A stretch of DNA of 17,057 nt from NCBI GenBank assembly GCA_902783615.1, contig CACZRQ010000088.1, positions 1 through 17,057 on the forward strand, in the 5' to 3' direction. Position 1 is the stretch's first letter; every line of letters begins with the position of its first letter. This stretch comes from an uncultured Bacteroidales bacterium (GTDB lineage: Bacteria > Bacteroidota > Bacteroidia > Bacteroidales > Bacteroidaceae). This document shows positions 13,579 through 17,057 of the stretch, piece by piece. The translations under genes and the position numbers were made by a program. Under the pieces are notes generated by a model. That model saw nothing but the letters and a program-made list of their open reading frames with translations, ran no database searches and was not told the DNA's origin.

Positions 13579-14256
13579 ATGAAACTATTGATTGACGATG
13601 CTAACATCAACCTGATTAAAGAACTCTATGATTATTATCCATTAGACGGAGTTACCACCAATCCTTCGATTCTTGCCAAAAGTGGAAGGGCACCCTATGA
13701 AGTGTTGACTGAGATCCGCGCGTTCATTGGTGAAGAAGCCGACCTTCATGTGCAGGCCATTTCAAGAAAAGCCGAAGATATGATTGAGGAAGCCAAGGTG
13801 ATTGTGGAAAGATTGGGAAAGAACACTTTCGTCAAGATTCCAGCCATCAGCGAAGGTTTCAAGGCCATGAAGGCGTTGGCTGCACAAGGTGTAAAGGTAA
13901 CTGCCACAGCCATCTACACACCCATGCAGGGCTATCTTGCCGCCAAATGTGGAGCTTCGTATGCAGCCCCCTATGTGAACCGCATCGACAATATGGGCTA
14001 CGACGGCATTCAGGTGGCCAAGGACATTCATGACATTTTCCTGAAGAACGGTTTCCAGACAAGTCTGCTGGCAGCGAGCTTCAAGAATTCCCAGCAAGTG
14101 CTGGAGCTCTGCAAATATGGCGTTGGTGCCGCAACGGTAGGGCTAGATGTCATCAAGGCTTTCGTCAACAATCCTGCCATCACCTCAGCCGTAGAGGCTT
14201 TCATCACAGATTTCGAGAAGCTGGCTGGGACAGGAAACACCATGTTAAACATTTGA
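13579..14256 (+). CDS. fsa: Fructose-6-phosphate aldolase / transaldolase-like protein
   Basis: A 225-residue small transaldolase of the FSA/TalC group, close to the 220 residues of E. coli FsaA. The start at ATG 13579 (MKLLIDDANINLIKELYDYY) is chosen over an in-frame TTG at 13537, because only the ATG gives the family N-terminus with Asp6. GVTTNPSILAKSG (24-36), FVKIP with the Schiff-base Lys86, AAPYVNRIDNMGYDGIQ, and LLAASFKNSQQVLE are all family signatures. It is the second gene of the glycyl-radical operon. In the proposed pathway it would cleave 1-deoxyfructose 6-phosphate to hydroxyacetone and glyceraldehyde 3-phosphate. A general transaldolase or F6P aldolase role is the alternative. 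Confidence 0.92.
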   Translation: MKLLIDDANINLIKELYDYYPLDGVTTNPSILAKSGRAPYEVLTEIRAFIGEEADLHVQAISRKAEDMIEEAKVIVERLGKNTFVKIPAISEGFKAMKALAAQGVKVTATAIYTPMQGYLAAKCGASYAAPYVNRIDNMGYDGIQVAKDIHDIFLKNGFQTSLLAASFKNSQQVLELCKYGVGAATVGLDVIKAFVNNPAITSAVEAFITDFEKLAGTGNTMLNI

Positions 14257-14281
14257 TTATCAAGGAAAGGCCACAATAAAA

Positions 14282-14305
14282 GGGAGCACTATCGAAAGTG
14301 CTCCC
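14282..14305 (-). terminator. Hairpin terminator between the convergent fsa and ROK kinase genes
   Basis: GGGAGCACT (14282-14290) and AGTGCTCCC (14297-14305) form a perfect 9-bp stem with a 6-nt loop. On the minus strand it is followed by TTTTATT, fitting termination of the kinase gene. On the plus strand the following bases are not T-rich, so it may only partly serve fsa. Confidence 0.75.
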
Positions 14306-14339
14306 CAACTAAACACTATATACTACTATGGATTGAGTA

Positions 14340-15320
14340 TCAAGCCTCCAGATCCTTCAGCTCCCAGCCCAGTGCACTTGCACCCAGAACGGCAGCATCA
14401 GCATCCTTCAACTCACTCATCAACAGTTTCGTCTTACCCTTGAAGATAGGCATTACGTTAGCATCAACAGTCTTGCGGATAGGATCGAACAGCAGTTCGC
14501 CTGCATGTGCCAAACCACCGAACAGGATGATAGCCTCTGGGCTGCAGAATGCGATGAAGTCAACGAAAGCCTCACCCAGCAGCTGGCCAGTGAACTCGAA
14601 GATTTCCTTAGCAATCTTATCGCCCTTCTGAGCAGCATCGAACACATCCTTTGAAGTAATGTCATCCACAGGAATCTCGCGCAGCAAGCTTGGTTCAGTG
14701 CTCTGAGCCAACTTCTCGCGTGCACTGCGAGCCACACCTGTAGCAGAGCAGTAAGCCTCCAGACAGCCCTTGCGACCGCAACCGCAGAGACGGCCATCGC
14801 GACGGATAGTTACGTGACCCAACTCGCCTGCGAAACCATCGCAACCATAAACCATCTGGCCATTGATTACGATACCACTACCAACACCAGTACCCAGGGT
14901 GATCATGATGAAGTTCTTCATACCACGAGCAGCACCATAGGTCATTTCACCGATAGCAGCTGCATTAGCATCGTTGGTCAGCGCTGTTGGAATGCCGATT
15001 CTCTCTTCGAACAGACGAGCCAATGGCACGATGCCCTTCCAAGGCAGGTTGGGAGCGAACTCGATGGTACCCGTATAATAGTTACCGTTAGGAGCGCCAA
15101 TACCGATGCCCTTCACCTTGTCCTTGCCACCGTTCTTAGCAATCAGTGCTTCCAGGCCTGTGCAAACAGCATCAACATAATCCTCAGCTTTCTCATACTT
15201 GCCAGTCTTGATCTTGTCAACGTCAACCACTGTACCGCGAGCGTCAACCAAACCAAACACGGTGTTAGTACCACCGATATCAATACCTACTACATAAGGT
15301 TTCTCTACTTTTAAATCCAT
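14340..15320 (-). CDS. ROK family sugar kinase, probable glucokinase (RokA-like)
   Basis: A 326-residue ROK kinase that likely phosphorylates glucose (or a related hexose or anhydrohexose) at the 6-hydroxyl with ATP. Visible parts: the phosphate loop VGIDIGGTNT (11-20), the catalytic Asp in LTNDANAAA (Asp117), GTGVGSGIV (143-151), and the ROK signature GELGH (165-169) followed by zinc cysteines CGCGRKGC (179, 181, 186). Length and sequence style are those of the Bacteroidota ROK glucokinase. It is convergent with the glycyl-radical operon, so co-regulation is not implied, though it could supply a phosphorylated substrate to that pathway. No helix-turn-helix is present, so it is a kinase and not a ROK repressor. 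Confidence 0.92.
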   Translation of the reverse strand: MDLKVEKPYVVGIDIGGTNTVFGLVDARGTVVDVDKIKTGKYEKAEDYVDAVCTGLEALIAKNGGKDKVKGIGIGAPNGNYYTGTIEFAPNLPWKGIVPLARLFEERIGIPTALTNDANAAAIGEMTYGAARGMKNFIMITLGTGVGSGIVINGQMVYGCDGFAGELGHVTIRRDGRLCGCGRKGCLEAYCSATGVARSAREKLAQSTEPSLLREIPVDDITSKDVFDAAQKGDKIAKEIFEFTGQLLGEAFVDFIAFCSPEAIILFGGLAHAGELLFDPIRKTVDANVMPIFKGKTKLLMSELKDADAAVLGASALGWELKDLEA

Positions 15321-15359
15321 GATATTATAATTTTAAAGTTAAAAAATACATTCTGCTCA

Positions 15360-15391
15360 CAAATGTACACAAAGTTTATGGAGCTTGCAAG
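15360..15391 (-). promoter_or_regulatory. Promoter of the ROK kinase gene
   Basis: On the minus strand the -7 element TACATTTG (15367-15360) matches the consensus exactly. CTTG (15391-15388) lies 20 bp upstream as a -33 element. The start codon is 40 bp downstream. Confidence 0.6.
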
Positions 15392-15417
15392 ATTATCAGC
15401 CGTTTTTTTAGTTAAAT

Positions 15418-16251
15418 TCACAAAAGGCGTAATCCACTATCCGTAATTTCGATGAGTCGGCGCTTGTAGAGATCACCGACAGCCTTCTTAAACACCTTCT
15501 TGCTTACCTTGAAACGCTCGTAGATTTCCTCGGCAGGACTCTTGTCATGCAGGTAGCAACGGCCACCATTTCGCTCCATATAATTATATAAGGTGTCGGC
15601 AAAGTCGAGGGTTTGCTGGCGACCGTTCTTCTGCAGCGCCACATCCACTTTGCCATCCTCGCGCACTTGCATGATATAGCCCTTCATCTTGTCGCCAATC
15701 TCCAAGGGTCGGAACACCTGATTCTCGTACACCAAACCTTGATATTTGTTGTCGATGATCACTTTATAGCCCAAGTGAGTGTGTTGCCACACCAGAATAT
15801 CCACCTCATCGTCAGGTTGATAGGGAGGCATATCAGTAGAAAGATAATGCTCCACCTTAGCTGATGCCATGATGCGGAAGCTATCCTGATCCACATGGGC
15901 ATGAATCACATACTTGTGCCCCACCTCCATCTTGTGCTTCTGCTCGCGGAAGGGACAGAACAAGTCCTTCATCAAGCCCCAGTCGAGGAAGGCGCCATAC
16001 TGATTCACCCACGACACCTGCAGGCAGGCAAACTCGCCCACTTGCACGTATGGTTTCAGGGTGGTTGCCACCAAACGTTCCTCGTTGTCGAGGTAGATAA
16101 ACACATCCAGTTTCTGTCCAATCTCGTACTGATAAGGCACATAGCGTGCAGGCAACAGGATTTCACCCTCGTCGCCACCATCCAAATAGAGTCCGAAATC
16201 AACCTCTTTTACAATCTCCAGACTGTTGAATTTTCCTAGTTCTATAGCCAT
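15418..16251 (-). CDS. cvfB: S1-domain RNA-binding protein of the CvfB/YitL family
   Basis: A 277-residue cytosolic protein made of tandem S1-like OB folds followed by a C-terminal winged helix, the CvfB/YitL layout. The first S1-like domain is at about 1-65 (LEIVKEVDFGLYLDGG, EILLPARYVP), the second at about 70-140 (LQVSWVNQYGAFLDWGLMKDLF), and the third at about 145-215 (VDILVWQHTHLGYKVIIDNK, GYIMQVREDGKVDVAL). The winged helix follows at about 220-277 (SPAEEIYERFKVSKKVFKKA). Family members bind RNA and influence gene expression; the targets are unknown here. It is divergent from the tRNA pair. Confidence 0.88.
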   Translation of the reverse strand: MAIELGKFNSLEIVKEVDFGLYLDGGDEGEILLPARYVPYQYEIGQKLDVFIYLDNEERLVATTLKPYVQVGEFACLQVSWVNQYGAFLDWGLMKDLFCPFREQKHKMEVGHKYVIHAHVDQDSFRIMASAKVEHYLSTDMPPYQPDDEVDILVWQHTHLGYKVIIDNKYQGLVYENQVFRPLEIGDKMKGYIMQVREDGKVDVALQKNGRQQTLDFADTLYNYMERNGGRCYLHDKSPAEEIYERFKVSKKVFKKAVGDLYKRRLIEITDSGLRLL

Positions 16252-16267
16252 AATGCATAATTTTCAG

Positions 16268-16299
16268 CGAAGATACGGCAAAGTTTGAATAAAAGCAAA
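16268..16299 (-). promoter_or_regulatory. Promoter of the cvfB-like gene
   Basis: On the minus strand TTTG (16299-16296), a 20-bp spacer and TATCTTCG (16275-16268; one base from TAnnTTTG) lie 16 bp upstream of the start codon. Confidence 0.65.
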
Positions 16300-16315
16300 T
16301 TTTTTAGGCTTGTCG

Positions 16316-16346
16316 TTTGATGTATCGAAAAAACTGCTTATCTTTG
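16316..16346 (+). promoter_or_regulatory. Promoter of the tRNA-Phe/tRNA-Pro unit
   Basis: TTTG (16316-16319), a 19-bp spacer and TATCTTTG (16339-16346) match the Bacteroidota consensus at every defined base. This is the best promoter in the window and a main ground for the phylum assignment. The tRNA begins 25 bp after the -7 element. Confidence 0.8.
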
Positions 16347-16371
16347 CAGTCGCTTTTGGCGAATAAACAAT

Positions 16372-16444
16372 GGTGTCATAGCTCAGTTGGTAGAGCAAAG
16401 GACTGAAAATCCTTGTGTCCCCGGTTCGATTCCTGGTGACACCA
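16372..16444 (+). tRNA. tRNA-Phe (anticodon GAA)
   Basis: 73 nt fold as a full cloverleaf. The acceptor is GGTGTCA/TGACACC with discriminator A, the D arm GCTC/GAGC, the anticodon stem AAGGA/TCCTT with loop CTGAAAA giving GAA, and the T arm CCCGG-TTCGATT-CCTGG. CCA is not encoded. Confidence 0.97.
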
Positions 16445-16452
16445 CTTTGTTT

Positions 16453-16525
16453 CGGAAAGTAGCGCAGTTGGTAGCGCACTACGTTCGGGACGTAGGGGTC
16501 GGGCGTTCGAGTCGCCTCTTTCCGA
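16453..16525 (+). tRNA. tRNA-Pro (anticodon CGG)
   Basis: 73 nt fold as a cloverleaf. The acceptor is CGGAAAG/CTTTCCG with discriminator A, the D arm GCGC/GCGC, the anticodon stem CTACG/CGTAG with loop TTCGGGA giving CGG, and the T arm GGGCG-TTCGAGT-CGCCT with one wobble. CCA is not encoded. It lies 8 bp after tRNA-Phe and is probably cotranscribed with it. Confidence 0.97.
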
Positions 16526-16533
16526 CAAAAAAT

Positions 16534-16560
16534 GGGTTGGATTTTATCCAGCCCTTTTTT
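16534..16560. terminator. Rho-independent terminator, probably bidirectional
   Basis: GGGTTGGAT (16534-16542), loop TTT, ATCCAGCCC (16546-16554), then six T. The stem has one G-T wobble. Flanking A6/T6 tracts make it work in both directions, ending the tRNA transcript on the plus strand and the M28 peptidase transcript on the minus strand. Confidence 0.9.
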
Positions 16561-16594
16561 GTCGGAAAAACATCCTGTTCTATTGTTTCTTACA

Positions 16595-17057
16595 TCAATC
16601 ATCATTCGCCAGCGAGAGGCCTACGCTGAGGATCATGTTGACATTAGCCATTGTGCCAGAGAGATCCCAATCAGCGCGATACTCATCGGATGGCTTGTGA
16701 TACCATGAAGCCATAGGGTATTTATTCGGATGATCTGGATCCACAGGCTTCAAGCCATTCTCCACCACCACCGCTGGAACACCTTTCTTCACGAAATTAT
16801 AATGGTCAGAACGGAAGAACCAACCATCGGAATTGTCGTCATCGAAGAAAATGTAACGGCCTTGAGCCGCAGCAGCAGCCACATAATACTGATCCAGATT
16901 GCTCTCGCCACCTCCCAAGATCACCACGTCGTGAGTGAGCTCGGCTGGACCAATGCTCTCAAAATTCAAACAAGCCTTGGTCTTCTCCATCGACACAGCT
17001 GGATGAGCACAGTAATACTCAGAGCCAAAGAGGCCACTCTCCTCAGAAGATGGGAAG
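16595..17057 (-). CDS. M28 family zinc aminopeptidase, C-terminal part (partial)
   Basis: Only the last ~153 residues are in the window. The frame continues upstream past an internal GTG at 16996, so the gene is cut by the right edge and should not be started there. The visible part begins FPSSEESGLFGSEYYCAHPA, which is the M28 'EE-x-G-L-x-G-S' region with the catalytic and metal glutamates. GWFFRSDHYNFVKKGVPAVV (with the SDHY metal-site region) and WYHKPSDEYRADWDLSGTMA (with the late His) follow. Members are exported or periplasmic peptidases that release N-terminal residues. The signal sequence is not visible here. The stop is 35 bp from the bidirectional terminator. Confidence 0.88.
   Translation of the reverse strand, partial: FPSSEESGLFGSEYYCAHPAVSMEKTKACLNFESIGPAELTHDVVILGGGESNLDQYYVAAAAAQGRYIFFDDDNSDGWFFRSDHYNFVKKGVPAVVVENGLKPVDPDHPNKYPMASWYHKPSDEYRADWDLSGTMANVNMILSVGLSLANDD

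Noticed and set aside
16525..16570. tRNA-Pro attachment site of an integrated element
   Set aside because: The match to the tRNA 3' end is inverted, not a direct repeat, and no integrase is present.
16264..16605. A 113-codon open frame opposite the two tRNA genes
   Set aside because: It is antisense to both tRNAs and gives the familiar spurious 'RTPDPYVPNVVRYQLRYFP'-type translation; the tRNA folds are unambiguous.

Overview
The window looks like Bacteroidota chromosome, most likely Prevotella/Segatella or a close relative. The main grounds are upstream motifs of the TTTG-N19/20-TAnnTTTG type, which is the promoter architecture of that phylum. A textbook copy precedes the tRNA pair and good copies precede several protein genes. 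Start codons sit in A/T-rich leaders without Shine-Dalgarno sequences, both tRNA genes lack an encoded CCA, and the proteins read as Bacteroidales versions of their families. The species assignment is inference.

Left part (1-4886, all on the minus strand): a very large membrane-spanning regulator (PI-PLC-like domain, LamG domain, one TM helix, then a cytoplasmic SARP-like winged helix and a BTAD/TPR helical domain) lies upstream of a Tat-exported Gfo/Idh/MocA oxidoreductase and a Tat/lipoprotein sugar isomerase/epimerase-like TIM barrel cut by the window edge. The likely theme is extracytoplasmic redox processing of a sugar or glycoside under a dedicated surface-sensing regulator. A direct repeat TTAGCCCT-N3-TTAGCCCT upstream of the oxidoreductase is a candidate operator.

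Middle (5031-9203): a plus-strand pair, pepD (Xaa-His dipeptidase) and an acyltransferase-3 membrane protein, converges on a minus-strand cassette of four tiny paralogous genes (8502 to 7652). Each encodes a 49-residue, nearly invariant leader ending in V(T/A)GG and a 14-19-residue core unrelated to the other three except for Cys-Pro-like motifs. A clear Bacteroidota-type promoter precedes the first gene. This looks like a family of secreted double-glycine peptides (bacteriocin, RiPP or signal) and is the most novel item in the window. No transporter or modifying enzyme is nearby. The next 700 bp have no convincing gene and are built of hairpin repeats, including a ~240-bp imperfect inverted repeat.

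Right part (9204-14256): a glycyl-radical sugar module. A DeoR-family regulator and a glycyl-radical-enzyme activase (minus strand) are divergent from a GCVE-type glycyl radical enzyme and a fructose-6-phosphate-aldolase-like transaldolase (plus strand). Four direct repeats of the type CTTTCATTCGAA lie between the divergent promoters and are likely DeoR operators. Gene content parallels E. coli ybiW-ybiY-fsaA, recently linked to radical-mediated breakdown of 1,5-anhydroglucitol 6-phosphate. A ROK glucokinase-type gene follows convergently behind a shared terminator hairpin.

Right edge (15418-17057): a CvfB/YitL-type S1-domain RNA-binding protein, divergent tRNA-Phe(GAA) and tRNA-Pro(CGG), a bidirectional terminator, and the C-terminal part of an M28 aminopeptidase.
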